From UBA8514 sp034933685 (GTDB taxonomy: Bacteria; Bacillota; Clostridia; Lachnospirales; Anaerotignaceae), in contig JAYFNB010000009.1 of NCBI GenBank assembly GCA_034933685.1, forward strand, positions 1-37,951: a DNA stretch of 37,951 bases, written 5' to 3'. The translations under genes were made by a program, and so were the position numbers. The notes beneath the pieces are model-generated. The model was not told where the DNA came from and ran no database searches. It was given only the letters and a program-made list of their open reading frames with translations. Numbering within the stretch: position 1 is the stretch's first letter; the number at the start of each line of letters is the position of its first letter. Shown piece after piece: positions 1 to 7,631 of this stretch.

Positions 1-12
1 GGGGAGTTTTTC

Positions 13-40
13 TTGACAACCCAAAAAACAGTTTTATAAT
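13..40 (+). promoter_or_regulatory. Strong sigma-A-like promoter reading into the 3' end of grpU
   Basis: TTGACA at 13-18 and TATAAT at 35-40 match consensus exactly with a 16-nt spacer. The predicted start is near position 47, just where the 46-81 hairpin begins. No plus-strand gene follows until 1154, so the transcript would run antisense to the two minus-strand genes. Promoter activity is inferred from sequence only. Confidence 0.55.
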
Positions 41-45
41 ACAAA

Positions 46-81
46 TATGGGCAAGAACCACAAAAAATGGCCTTGCCCATA
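46..81. other. 10-bp stem-loop between the edge promoter and grpU
   Basis: The arms TATGGGCAAG and CTTGCCCATA pair perfectly around a 16-nt loop. Read on the minus strand it follows the grpU stop and could be its terminator, but the tract after it is only moderately T-rich. Read on the plus strand it would form the very 5' end of the RNA started by the promoter at 13-40. The sequence does not decide between these roles. Confidence 0.5.
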
Positions 82-116
82 AAGAATGATCAAATTTTTA
101 TATCAGTTTTTTGAGT

Positions 117-428
117 TTACACGGACTTTGAAACGGTCTCACCTTCCTTGATTGAATTTACCGCAGAGGTTACATCGGCGAGAGTACCAAAGATACCAAG
201 ACATATCATATGCTGGGGACAACAGCCTGATATTTCACAGGTTATAACGCTGGATGCTTTTTCTGCAATATCGCTGGCATAAATTATATCGGCCACATTT
301 GCCTGAAATAAACCCACAGCACTAATCTTGTTCTTTGTCAATTCCTCAATAAGCTCTCTATCACGTATTTTATTTATAATCAACTTCAATGTTCCATCAG
401 AAATATTGTTTATTACCCTTATATTCAT
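117..428 (-). CDS. grpU: GrpU-like Fe-S microcompartment shell protein (circularly permuted BMC domain)
   Basis: This 103-residue protein carries one BMC domain of the permuted EutS/PduU type. The extra N-terminal strand is at about residues 3-18 and the core from AVGLFQANVADIIYASDIA at about 37-55. Residues 68-73 read GCCPQH, matching the GXCPQH motif I know from the 4Fe-4S-binding GrpU shell proteins of glycyl-radical propanediol compartments, so C70 is the likely ligand at the pore. It starts at ATG 428 behind an AGGGAGGG box and follows the GlcG-like gene closely as a two-gene minus-strand unit. Shell membership is well supported. Cluster binding and an electron-transfer role are inferred from the motif. 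Confidence 0.83.
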   Translation of the reverse strand: MNIRVINNISDGTLKLIINKIRDRELIEELTKNKISAVGLFQANVADIIYASDIAEKASSVITCEISGCCPQHMICLGIFGTLADVTSAVNSIKEGETVSKSV

Positions 429-447
429 ACTATACTATCCCTCCCTA

Positions 448-906
448 TCAAAGTAAAGATTGCATAGCGGCACTTGCCACATGTATATCTTCATCTACCG
501 TGCCACCGCTTACACCAATAGCACCAATACAATTACCAAAGGAAAATATAGGTAGACCACCGCCTAAAAAGCAACATTTACCACTGTGAGTGTTTTGAAG
601 GCAATAGAAAGGTTTACCTGGAAGCATATTTTTTGATAAATCCTCGGTAGAACTTCGAAATATAGCTGATGTATAGGCTTTACCTGGAGAAATTTCAATG
701 CTTGCTACAAGTGCTCCGTCCATCCGATGCATTATAATCAGATTTCCACTGGCATCTACTATACTAATAACCATTTTAACATTAATAGTAAGTGCTTCCC
801 TTTCTGCGGCATCTACGAGCTCTTTTGCTTTCCAAAGTGGCAAAGTGCTTTCATGTAGAGCAGATGTAACCGCCATTGTGATATCTTTAACTATGTCATT
901 TGACAT
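448..906 (-). CDS. GlcG/HbpS-family protein (PduO C-terminal domain-like)
   Basis: The family pattern is clear: VDASGNLIIMHRMDGA, then SPGKAYTSAIF, then LGGGLPI, and GAIGVSGGTVDEDIHVA near the C terminus. This is the domain found at the C terminus of PduO and in GlcG/HbpS, known for haem or corrinoid-related binding. Its exact role in compartments is unsettled. There is no N-terminal adenosyltransferase domain, which fits a B12-independent pathway. I place the start at ATG 906 (152 aa), since GAGGTG at 913-918 is a good ribosome site. An upstream in-frame GTG at 915 overlaps that box. The first 18 residues form an amphipathic helix resembling an encapsulation peptide. Confidence 0.75.
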   Translation of the reverse strand: MSNDIVKDITMAVTSALHESTLPLWKAKELVDAAEREALTINVKMVISIVDASGNLIIMHRMDGALVASIEISPGKAYTSAIFRSSTEDLSKNMLPGKPFYCLQNTHSGKCCFLGGGLPIFSFGNCIGAIGVSGGTVDEDIHVASAAMQSLL

Positions 907-950
907 GTTTTTCACCTCGAATTGATTATCTGCTTTAATAAATTATTTCA

Positions 951-979
951 ATTATATAGACGCATGAATTTTGAAACAA
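951..979 (-). promoter_or_regulatory. Promoter for the minus-strand glcG-like/grpU unit
   Basis: On the minus strand TTGTTT (974-979) and TATAAT (951-956) are separated by exactly 17 nt and lie about 45 nt upstream of the ATG at 906. No convincing promoter was found for the plus-strand genes in the same divergent interval (907-1153). Confidence 0.6.
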
Positions 980-1153
980 GGCAGAATTCAATCCAATTTT
1001 TGATAATCTTGAATACAAGCAGGATTTGACGTAGACAAAAAATATAGGCTTATTTCTACAATTTCATTGTGCCGGTGGTGTTAGCGTTATAAAGAAAAGG
1101 TGTGATATGCTTTTAAAGGAAACAGCAGCAAAAGGAAAAGGTGGGGAGTAAAT

Positions 1154-1534
1154 ATGGAACTAAATAAATGGGCTGGAACAGACGCAGGGTTAATGAGAAT
1201 TATTCAGGAATCTGTTCCAGGAAAGCAAATTACAATGGCGCATGTCATATCTAGTCCTGATACAATTATATATCAAAAGCTTGGCTTGGATCCGAAAATT
1301 GATTATCAAAAGGCGGCGATAGGGGTACTTACTATGACCCCATATGAAACTGCTATTATTGCAGCAGATATAGCAATAAAACATGCTTCCATTAATATAG
1401 GCTTTATTGACCGTTTCAGCGGAACATTAATCATCACAGGGCTAATATCAGATGTTACTATCGCCTTTGAATCTATACTTAAATATGTAGAAACAGAGTT
1501 GAACTTTACAATATGTAAAATCACTAGAGCGTAG
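1154..1534 (+). CDS. pduU: PduU/EutS-type shell protein
   Basis: This 126-aa protein is a circularly permuted BMC-H protein. The N-terminal strand VPGKQITMAHVI, which forms the beta-barrel cap in PduU, precedes IGVLTMTPYETAIIAADIA and IGFIDRFSGTLIITG. The C terminus FTICKITRA is also typical of PduU. Length matches the family (about 110-120). A GGTGGGGAG ribosome site lies 8 nt upstream. It is the first plus-strand gene of the locus and is followed after 7 nt by the PduV-like GTPase, the usual pairing. Unlike GrpU, it lacks the CPQH cluster motif. Confidence 0.93.
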   Translation: MELNKWAGTDAGLMRIIQESVPGKQITMAHVISSPDTIIYQKLGLDPKIDYQKAAIGVLTMTPYETAIIAADIAIKHASINIGFIDRFSGTLIITGLISDVTIAFESILKYVETELNFTICKITRA

Positions 1535-1541
1535 GTGAAGT

Positions 1542-1973
1542 ATGCGAAAAATAATATTGGTGGGTAGAACAGGAAGCGGAAAAACGTCCTTAACTCAAAC
1601 GCTTAAAGGGAAAAATATTATATATGAAAAAACTCAATATATCAATCGATTTGATGCAATCATTGATACTCCGGGCGAATATGCGGAAAACAAATTTCTT
1701 GCACGAGCTTTAATTTTATACTCTTATGAGGCAGATGTGGTAGGTCTTTTAATGAGTTCCATTGAGGATTATTCGCTATATAGTCCAAATTTGGCAGCAG
1801 GAGCTACACGTGAAGTAATAGGAATAGTAACGCAGATAGATAAGGAAAATGCTCGCCCTGATTTGGCAGAAATGTGGCTTAGGCTTGCAGGATGCAAAAA
1901 AATTTTTCATCTTAGTGCCGTGACAGGAGAAGGTCTAACGGATTTGATGAATTATTTAAAAGAAGACATATAG
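1542..1973 (+). CDS. pduV: PduV/EutP-type small GTPase
   Basis: This 143-aa P-loop GTPase has Walker A GRTGSGKTS at residues 8-16, the G3 box DTPGEY near 43-48 and a G4-like TQID near 97-100. PduV/EutP proteins associate with compartments, and PduV has been linked to their placement on filaments. It starts at ATG 1542 after GTAGGTGA, 7 nt past the pduU stop, so translation is probably coupled. The role here is inferred from family and position. Confidence 0.9.
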   Translation: MRKIILVGRTGSGKTSLTQTLKGKNIIYEKTQYINRFDAIIDTPGEYAENKFLARALILYSYEADVVGLLMSSIEDYSLYSPNLAAGATREVIGIVTQIDKENARPDLAEMWLRLAGCKKIFHLSAVTGEGLTDLMNYLKEDI

Positions 1974-2145
1974 AACAGGAAATTTGGCTACAAAACAGTA
2001 AATTCTAGAAATTTAAAAAAGGTTGCTTTTTACATAAATTTAGTCTTGATAGTGTTTAACATTACCATGAGTATACGGGTATATTTTAGGTGCAAACAAA
2101 AGCAATTCTGTATGAGCATAAAGGTTGTTTCGTAAAAGTTTAGTT

Positions 2146-2161
2146 TTGCCCAACGGGGCAA
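2146..2161 (+). promoter_or_regulatory. Small GC hairpin 10 nt before the dehydratase ribosome site
   Basis: TTGCCC (2146-2151) and GGGCAA (2156-2161) form a 6-bp stem with a 4-nt loop in the 211-nt gap before the dehydratase. The AGGAGG follows at 2171-2176. It may stabilise the 5' end of the highly expressed dehydratase message. The rest of the gap (1974-2145) shows no clear promoter or terminator. Confidence 0.35.
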
Positions 2162-2184
2162 GTAAAAGACAGGAGGATAAGATG

Positions 2185-4719
2185 ATGATAGCAAAAGGTT
2201 TTACAGAACCAACAGACAGAGTAAAGAGGCTTAAAAATATGATAATGGATGCTACACCTTATGTAGAGTCCGACAGAGCATTATTGGTTACAGAGTCGTA
2301 CAAAGAGACAGAGGGTTTATCTCCTATTATTAGACGTGCCAAGGCTTGTGAGAAAATTTTCAATAACCTTCCCGTTACTATTCGCAATGATGAATTGATA
2401 GTGGGGGCGATTACAAAAAATCCACGTTCTACGGAACTTTGCCCAGAATTTTCTTTTGATTGGGTAGAAAAAGAATTTGATACAATGCCACATAGACTTG
2501 CAGACCCTTTTGAAATTCCAAAGGAAACGGCTGAGGAATTACACAAGGCTTTTGAATACTGGGATGGAAAGACGACAAGTGCGCTTGCTGATTCATATAT
2601 GTCTAAAGAGGCAAAGGACTGCATTGCAAATGGGGTATTTACAGTAGGTAACTACTTCTATGGCGGTGTAGGACACATTTGTGTAGACTATGGCAAAATT
2701 CTAAAAAAAGGGTTCCGTGGAATAATGTTGGAAACCATTGAAGCTATGGAAAAAATGGACCGTTGTGATCCAGAATACATAAAGAAACAACAATTTTATA
2801 ATGCAGTTATCATCACATATAATGCAGCCATTAACTTCGCACACAGATATGCAGAAAAAGCAAGAGCAATAGCAGCAACAGAAATGAACGCAACCAGAAA
2901 AGCAGAATTGGTTCAGATTGCAGCAAACTGTGACAGAGTTCCTGAATATGGTGCAAGAAATTTCTATGAAGCTTGCCAGTCATTCTGGTTTATTCAGAGC
3001 ATGATTCAGATTGAAGGGAATGGACATTCCATTTCTCCAGGACGTTTCGACCAGTACATGTACCCATATTTTGAAGCGGATACTAGTATTTCAAAAGAAA
3101 GTGCTCAGGAATTGATTGATTGCATTTGGATTAAGTTAAACGATGTGAATAAAACTCGTGATGAAATCTCCGCACAGGCATTTGCAGGATATGCAGTGTT
3201 CCAAAATTTATGCGTTGGAGGACAGACAGAGGAAGGTCTTGATGCAACAAATGCTCTTTCATATATGTGCATGGACGCAGTGTCACATGTTAAGATGCCT
3301 GCACCTTCTTTCTCCATTAGAGTATGGCAGGGAACACCAGATGAATTTTTATATAGAGCTTGTGAAGTTGCTCGTCTTGGTCTTGGTGTACCAGCTATGT
3401 ATAACGATGAAGTTATCATTCCAGCACTAACAAACAGAGGTGTTAAATTAAGAGATGCTCGTAACTATTGTATTATTGGTTGTGTAGAACCTCAATGCCC
3501 AAACAAAACTGAAGGTTGGCATGATGCAGCATTCTTTAACGTTGCAAAGGTATTAGAAATTACATTAAACAACGGCAAGGTTGGCGACAAGCAGTTAGGA
3601 CCAGTTACTGGTGATATCACATCTTTTCAGTCAATGGATGACTTCTATGCTGCATTTAAAAAACAAATGGAATATTTCGTATACTATTTGGTAGAGGCAG
3701 ATAATTGTGTTGACTATGCGCATGCAGAAAGAGCTCCGCTTCCTTTCCTGTCAGCAATGGTTGATGACTGTATAGGAAGAGGCAAGTCTGTACAGGAAGG
3801 TGGAGCAATCTACAACTTCACAGGGCCTCAGGCATTTGGAGTTGCTGATACAGGGGACTCTGTATATGCTATCCAGAAGCATGTATTTGAAGATAAGGAC
3901 ATTACAATGGCACAGTTAAAGGATGCTTTGTCAGCAAACTTTGGTCAGCCTGTTGGCGGACAAAAGCAGGCTTGCTGTAATAGTACAACAGATGAAATGA
4001 GAATCTATGAAGCAGTTAAGAAAATTATTAGCACTTCAGGCTCTATTGATATAGCTGCATTACAGTCACAGCTTTCCAACCAATTTGATAGCAGTAAGGC
4101 TACAACTTGTACAGGAAGCTATGATGATATTCGCAGATTGCTTGAAAGTACACCTTGCTTTGGTAATGATATTGATGAGGTTGATTTTATTGCACGTAAG
4201 TGTGCACAAATTTACTGCTTTGAGGTTGAAAAGTATACAAATCCTCGTGGTGGGCAATTCCAGGCAGGTATTTATCCTGTTTCAGCAAACGTACTATTTG
4301 GTAAGGATGTTGCGGCATTACCAGATGGAAGGCTTGCAAAATCTCCTTTGGCTGACGGTGTATCACCAAGAGCCGGAAAGGACAATGCAGGGCCTACAGC
4401 AGCAGCAAATTCTGTTGCAAAATTAGACCACTGTATCGCATCAAACGGTACATTATACAATCAGAAATTCTTACCATCAGCAGTAGCAGGAGACACTGGT
4501 CTTCAGAATTTCTCATCAGTAATCAGAAGCTACTTTGATCATAAAGGTATGCATGTTCAGTTTAATGTAATCGATAAAGCAACATTACTGGAGGCACAGG
4601 CACATCCAGAGCAACATAAGGACTTAGTAGTTCGTGTTGCAGGTTATAGTGCACAGTTCACAGTTTTAGCTAAGGAAGTTCAGGATGATATTATTAGCCG
4701 TACAGAACACAACATGTAA
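2185..4719 (+). CDS. B12-independent 1,2-propanediol (diol/glycerol-type) dehydratase, glycyl radical enzyme
   Basis: Signature enzyme: dehydrates 1,2-propanediol to propionaldehyde by glycyl-radical chemistry. From ATG 2185 (8 nt after AGGAGG) it is 844 aa, and numbering matches the Clostridium butyricum glycerol dehydratase as I recall it. The thiyl cysteine is C433 in GCVEPQ, the base E435, and D447, H281 and S282 are present. The glycyl radical is G820 in RVAGYSAQF, versus G763 in the 787-aa relative. The 57-residue offset is one insertion at residues 587-644 with two amphipathic helices and paired cysteines, absent from the free enzyme. The GCVEPQCPNKTEGWHD context favours propanediol/glycerol dehydratase over choline lyase. 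An ATG at 2182 and a TTG at 2125 are weaker starts. The activase gene follows. Confidence 0.92.
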   Translation: MIAKGFTEPTDRVKRLKNMIMDATPYVESDRALLVTESYKETEGLSPIIRRAKACEKIFNNLPVTIRNDELIVGAITKNPRSTELCPEFSFDWVEKEFDTMPHRLADPFEIPKETAEELHKAFEYWDGKTTSALADSYMSKEAKDCIANGVFTVGNYFYGGVGHICVDYGKILKKGFRGIMLETIEAMEKMDRCDPEYIKKQQFYNAVIITYNAAINFAHRYAEKARAIAATEMNATRKAELVQIAANCDRVPEYGARNFYEACQSFWFIQSMIQIEGNGHSISPGRFDQYMYPYFEADTSISKESAQELIDCIWIKLNDVNKTRDEISAQAFAGYAVFQNLCVGGQTEEGLDATNALSYMCMDAVSHVKMPAPSFSIRVWQGTPDEFLYRACEVARLGLGVPAMYNDEVIIPALTNRGVKLRDARNYCIIGCVEPQCPNKTEGWHDAAFFNVAKVLEITLNNGKVGDKQLGPVTGDITSFQSMDDFYAAFKKQMEYFVYYLVEADNCVDYAHAERAPLPFLSAMVDDCIGRGKSVQEGGAIYNFTGPQAFGVADTGDSVYAIQKHVFEDKDITMAQLKDALSANFGQPVGGQKQACCNSTTDEMRIYEAVKKIISTSGSIDIAALQSQLSNQFDSSKATTCTGSYDDIRRLLESTPCFGNDIDEVDFIARKCAQIYCFEVEKYTNPRGGQFQAGIYPVSANVLFGKDVAALPDGRLAKSPLADGVSPRAGKDNAGPTAAANSVAKLDHCIASNGTLYNQKFLPSAVAGDTGLQNFSSVIRSYFDHKGMHVQFNVIDKATLLEAQAHPEQHKDLVVRVAGYSAQFTVLAKEVQDDIISRTEHNM
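3943..4116 (+). other. 57-58-residue insertion in the dehydratase with encapsulation-peptide-like helix
   Basis: Residues 587-644 interrupt the alignment with the free-standing glycerol dehydratase between LSANF and SYDDIRRLLE. A Gly/Gln/Cys-rich linker leads to an amphipathic helix at about 603-616 (DEMRIYEAVKKIIS), a Ser/Gly turn and a second helix at about 621-634. The first helix has the same Ile/Val/Leu spacing as the N-terminal peptides on the EP-tagged proteins in this locus. This suggests internal cargo targeting. The function is inferred. Confidence 0.6.
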
Positions 4720-4736
4720 GATAGGAGTTGTATGGA

Positions 4737-5654
4737 ATGGAATCAATAAACTACGGTCAGGAAGGACTTGTATTTGATATTCAAAGATATTCCATTCATG
4801 ATGGTCCCGGGGTTCGTACAATTGTTTTCCTAAGTGGGTGCCCATTGTCTTGTGAATGGTGCAGCAATCCAGAATCGCAGACTTTGAACTTTGTCATAAT
4901 GTATCAAAAAAAAGATTGCGTGCATTGTGGAAGATGCATCAGTGTATGTAAACATGGAGCAATCCATCCAAACAACGAAGGTTTTATTGACAGGGCAAAA
5001 TGCAGGGGCTGTGGTGAGTGTGTAAACGCTTGCCCAACAGGAGCGCTGGTACTAAAAGGCAAACGGATGACAGTGGAGCAGGTTGTAAAAGAATTGAAAA
5101 AGGATGCTATAACCTATAGACGTTCTGGTGGTGGAATTACTCTTTCTGGTGGAGAGCCTCTGATGCAGTCGGATTTTTCAAGAGAACTTTTTAGAGCCTG
5201 CAAAGCTCAGGGATGGCATACTGCAATAGAGAGCACAGGATTTGCAACGGAAGATGCAATTAAAAAGGTTTTTCCATTTGTTGATTTAGGTCTGATAGAC
5301 ATCAAAAATATGGATGCAGAAAAACATAAAAAGCACACTGGAGTCTCTAATGAAATTATCTTGAAAAATATAAAGATTATAGCCCAAATGACTAAGGTTG
5401 TAATAAGAGTGCCTGTAATTCCTGAATTTAATTCTTCACCAGAAGAAATTCTTACCATAGCAAGATATGCAAATGAATTAAATGGTGTAAATACATTACA
5501 TCTGCTTCCATACCATACTTATGGAGAAAACAAGTATGAGCTCCTTGGAAGGGATTATTACTTGAAAGCTGTGAAGCCGTTAATGGCCAGTGAAATGGAA
5601 AAACTGCAAAAAATAGTTGAGAGCCAAAATATAAAATGTATTATTGGCGGTTAA
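4737..5654 (+). CDS. Glycyl radical enzyme activating enzyme (radical SAM)
   Basis: Uses SAM and an electron to make the glycyl radical on the upstream dehydratase. CPLSCEWC is the CxxxCxxC radical-SAM motif near residues 35-42. It is followed by a ferredoxin-like insert with two 4Fe-4S sites (CVHCGRCISVC and CRGCGECVNACP), the usual layout for activases of dehydratase-type enzymes. The GGGITLSGGEP SAM-binding segment and LLPYHTYGENKYELLGRDY near the C terminus are also conserved. I choose ATG 4737 (305 aa), 9 nt after AGGAG, over the TTG at 4728 that abuts the box. It follows the dehydratase by 17 nt. Electrons may come from the PduS/flavoprotein set nearby. Confidence 0.94.
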   Translation: MESINYGQEGLVFDIQRYSIHDGPGVRTIVFLSGCPLSCEWCSNPESQTLNFVIMYQKKDCVHCGRCISVCKHGAIHPNNEGFIDRAKCRGCGECVNACPTGALVLKGKRMTVEQVVKELKKDAITYRRSGGGITLSGGEPLMQSDFSRELFRACKAQGWHTAIESTGFATEDAIKKVFPFVDLGLIDIKNMDAEKHKKHTGVSNEIILKNIKIIAQMTKVVIRVPVIPEFNSSPEEILTIARYANELNGVNTLHLLPYHTYGENKYELLGRDYYLKAVKPLMASEMEKLQKIVESQNIKCIIGG

Positions 5655-5676
5655 TATTTAGGACGGGGGAACGATA

Positions 5677-6462
5677 ATGGATCAGCAATTAATAGAAAAG
5701 GTAATGAAGCAGGTCACTGATGAACTTGGCATCAGCAGCCAGACTAAGGCTTCTTGCACTTCTGGATGCTGCAATAACGTGGCACTGACAGAATTTGTTG
5801 GAACAGCAATTGGCGACACAATCGGGTTAGTCATCGCAAGTGTAGACCCATTGCTAGTTGAAAAAATGAAGTTAGGCAAATTTCGCTCAATTGGTATCAT
5901 TGGGGGAAGAACAGGTGCAGGACCACAAATTATGGCTGTAGATGAGGCTGTAAAGGCAACAAACACAGAAGTAATTTCTGTAGAACTACCTAGAGATACA
6001 AAGGGCGGTGCAGGCCATGGAAGTTTAATCTACATAGGAGCTGAGGATGTTTCTGATGCAAGAAGAGCTGTAGAAATTGCACTTGGATCGCTAGAGAAAT
6101 ATTTCGGCGATGTTTACGGAAATGATGCAGGACATCTAGAATTTCAATATTCTGCAAGAGCAAGCTATTGCATTGAAAAGGCATTTGGAGCGCCTCTTGG
6201 AAAAGCATTTGGCATGACTTGTGCAGGACCGGCTGCAATAGGAACCGTATTAGCAGATATTGCTGTAAAGGCTGCGAATGTGGAAGTAATTGGATATTGC
6301 TCTCCTACATCAGGTACGAGTTATTCAAACGAGGTTATACTCACATTTACAGGCGATTCTGGTGCTGTAAGGCAGGCAGTAAGAGCTGCAATTGAGGCAG
6401 GAAAGAAGATGCTAGGCGCTTTAGGTGATGAACCTAAATCTACGTCTACCCCTTATATCTAG
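5677..6462 (+). CDS. pduB: PduB-type trimeric tandem-BMC shell protein
   Basis: This 261-aa protein has two BMC domains. The first is at about residues 40-135 (FVGTAIGDTIGLVIASVD, SIGIIGGRTGAG). The second is at about 155-245 (GMTCAGPAAIGTVLADIAVKAA). It forms the pseudohexameric trimers that tile shell facets. The N-terminal 17 residues (MDQQLIEKVMKQVTDEL) are amphipathic and EP-like. In PduB the N-terminal extension attaches the shell to enzyme cargo, so the same role is likely. A CTSGCC cysteine cluster follows at about 27-32. It starts at ATG 5677 with GGACGGGGG upstream. Confidence 0.94.
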   Translation: MDQQLIEKVMKQVTDELGISSQTKASCTSGCCNNVALTEFVGTAIGDTIGLVIASVDPLLVEKMKLGKFRSIGIIGGRTGAGPQIMAVDEAVKATNTEVISVELPRDTKGGAGHGSLIYIGAEDVSDARRAVEIALGSLEKYFGDVYGNDAGHLEFQYSARASYCIEKAFGAPLGKAFGMTCAGPAAIGTVLADIAVKAANVEVIGYCSPTSGTSYSNEVILTFTGDSGAVRQAVRAAIEAGKKMLGALGDEPKSTSTPYI

Positions 6463-6524
6463 AAAAAATGATGTTTTGAATTCACGTTGAAATTATAACG
6501 GGTTAATCTGAAAGGAGAAATAAT

Positions 6525-6803
6525 ATGAATGCAGATGCATTAGGAATGGTTGAAACGAAGGGGCTAGTAGGTGCAATAGAAGCGGCAGATGCAATGGTAA
6601 AAGCGGCAAATGTTACTTTGGTTGGATATGAGAAGATTGGATCAGGACTGGTAACTGTAATGGTTCGTGGAGATGTAGGTGCTGTAAAAGCTGCTACCGA
6701 CGCAGGTGCTGCTTCTGCGAGAGCAGTTGGTGAGGTTGTATCCACCCATGTAATTCCAAGACCTCATTCAGACACTGAGAAGATTTTACCAAAATTACTG
6801 TAA
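6525..6803 (+). CDS. pduA: PduA/PduJ-type hexameric shell protein (copy 1)
   Basis: A single 92-aa BMC-H domain with ALGMVETKGLVGAIEAADAM at the N terminus. Its pore segment EKIGSGLVTVMV is nearly that of Salmonella PduA, whose KIGS loop lines a pore permeable to propanediol. The C-terminal HVIPRPHSDTEKILPK is typical. It is very similar to the second copy at 14468, and both leaders carry a related GGTTA..TCT..AAAGGAG stretch, suggesting a duplication within the locus. AAAGGAG lies 8 nt before the ATG. A strong hairpin follows the gene. Confidence 0.96.
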   Translation: MNADALGMVETKGLVGAIEAADAMVKAANVTLVGYEKIGSGLVTVMVRGDVGAVKAATDAGAASARAVGEVVSTHVIPRPHSDTEKILPKLL

Positions 6804-6823
6804 ACCTTATTGTTTAATAAAGA

Positions 6824-6855
6824 GGAGGTATATTTGACCGTACAAATATACCTCC
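6824..6855 (+). promoter_or_regulatory. Perfect 13-bp hairpin with GGAGG in its stem, between pduA and the flavoprotein gene
   Basis: GGAGGTATATTTG at 6824-6836 and CAAATATACCTCC at 6843-6855 pair perfectly around a 6-nt loop. No T-run follows, so it is not a classic terminator. It sits 20 nt after the pduA stop and 8 nt before the AAAGGTGG of the next gene. Likely roles are 3'-end protection of an abundant shell-protein message or partial attenuation that sets stoichiometry. Confidence 0.7.
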
Positions 6856-6877
6856 AAAGAATAAAGGTGGAAGCATT

Positions 6878-7606
6878 GTGGAAATTAGTGAAGAAAGATT
6901 AAAAGAGCTTATTATAAAGGCGATTAGAAGAGTTCAGTTAGAAAATGCGGCTAAACATATCAGTATGGAGAGGCAAAAAGTATATGTTATACTTTCGGGT
7001 GCTTTGGATAATCAGGTTAGAGAATGTTTCCTAACTTTAGAAAAACAGTCGAAGTATGAAGTATGTGCTGTTATACCTGATAATCAAGATTCACAAAAGC
7101 TTGCTGCTGATATATATAAAGCAAATATATGTACCAAAGTTATAGTAGGAAACCCAGCAGACTTTTTTGAAACAGATGTATTTGTTACCATATTTCCCAT
7201 TGTATCAAGAGATTTAATTATTAGAACTGCATTAGGGTTTAGTGATACTTATGAAACAAGATGGATTCGCGCAGCAATGGAGAAAGGTCAGAAAATACTT
7301 TTTTTGCAAAATGGTCTAGAGAAATTTACGGGAAAAGAGCCAAAAGCTTATATAGAAAGAATTTTAGGATATATTCGAATTATATTGGAATTTGGCATAC
7401 AAATTGGTAATGAATTTTTGGAAACCTTTTTTTTACCAAGCACGAATAATTTTATCCAAACTGAAAAACGAAAAATTATTACAGCTAGCGATTTGGGTAC
7501 ATACCAAAAAAGTGGCAAAATTTACCTTGGAATTGAGGATGTAATTACAGTAATGGCAAAAGAAAGAGCAGCAGAATTGGGAATTCAAATCTTTAAAACT
7601 TATTAA
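6878..7606 (+). CDS. EP-tagged flavoprotein-like protein
   Basis: Residues 1-20 (MEISEERLKELIIKAIRRVQ) form a textbook encapsulation-type amphipathic helix. It is followed by a linker and an alpha/beta domain from about 30. The middle (FPIVSRDLIIRTALGFSDTY) and GQKILFL resemble the Flavoprotein family (PPC decarboxylase-like FMN binders), where this stretch lies at the flavin site. The C terminus (KRKIITASDL, EDVITVMAKERAAELGI) also fits. Such proteins occur in glycyl-radical compartment loci without a settled function. A redox role beside the activase or PduS is an inference. Start GTG 6878 follows AAAGGTGG. The family call is by eye and less certain than the EP. Confidence 0.6.
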   Translation: MEISEERLKELIIKAIRRVQLENAAKHISMERQKVYVILSGALDNQVRECFLTLEKQSKYEVCAVIPDNQDSQKLAADIYKANICTKVIVGNPADFFETDVFVTIFPIVSRDLIIRTALGFSDTYETRWIRAAMEKGQKILFLQNGLEKFTGKEPKAYIERILGYIRIILEFGIQIGNEFLETFFLPSTNNFIQTEKRKIITASDLGTYQKSGKIYLGIEDVITVMAKERAAELGIQIFKTY

Positions 7607-7631
7607 ACAAAACCAATGAGGAGGTGAAAAA

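Noticed and set aside
3105..3419. Open frames on the opposite strand of the dehydratase and many similar ones elsewhere
   Set aside because: They lie inside strongly supported genes, lack ribosome sites and show no domain pattern. They are shadows.
2185..4719. Choline trimethylamine-lyase (CutC) as the identity of the glycyl radical enzyme
   Set aside because: The sequence after GCVEPQ (CPNKTEGWHD) and the whole N-terminal half follow glycerol/diol dehydratase, and the neighbours are Grp/Pdu types.
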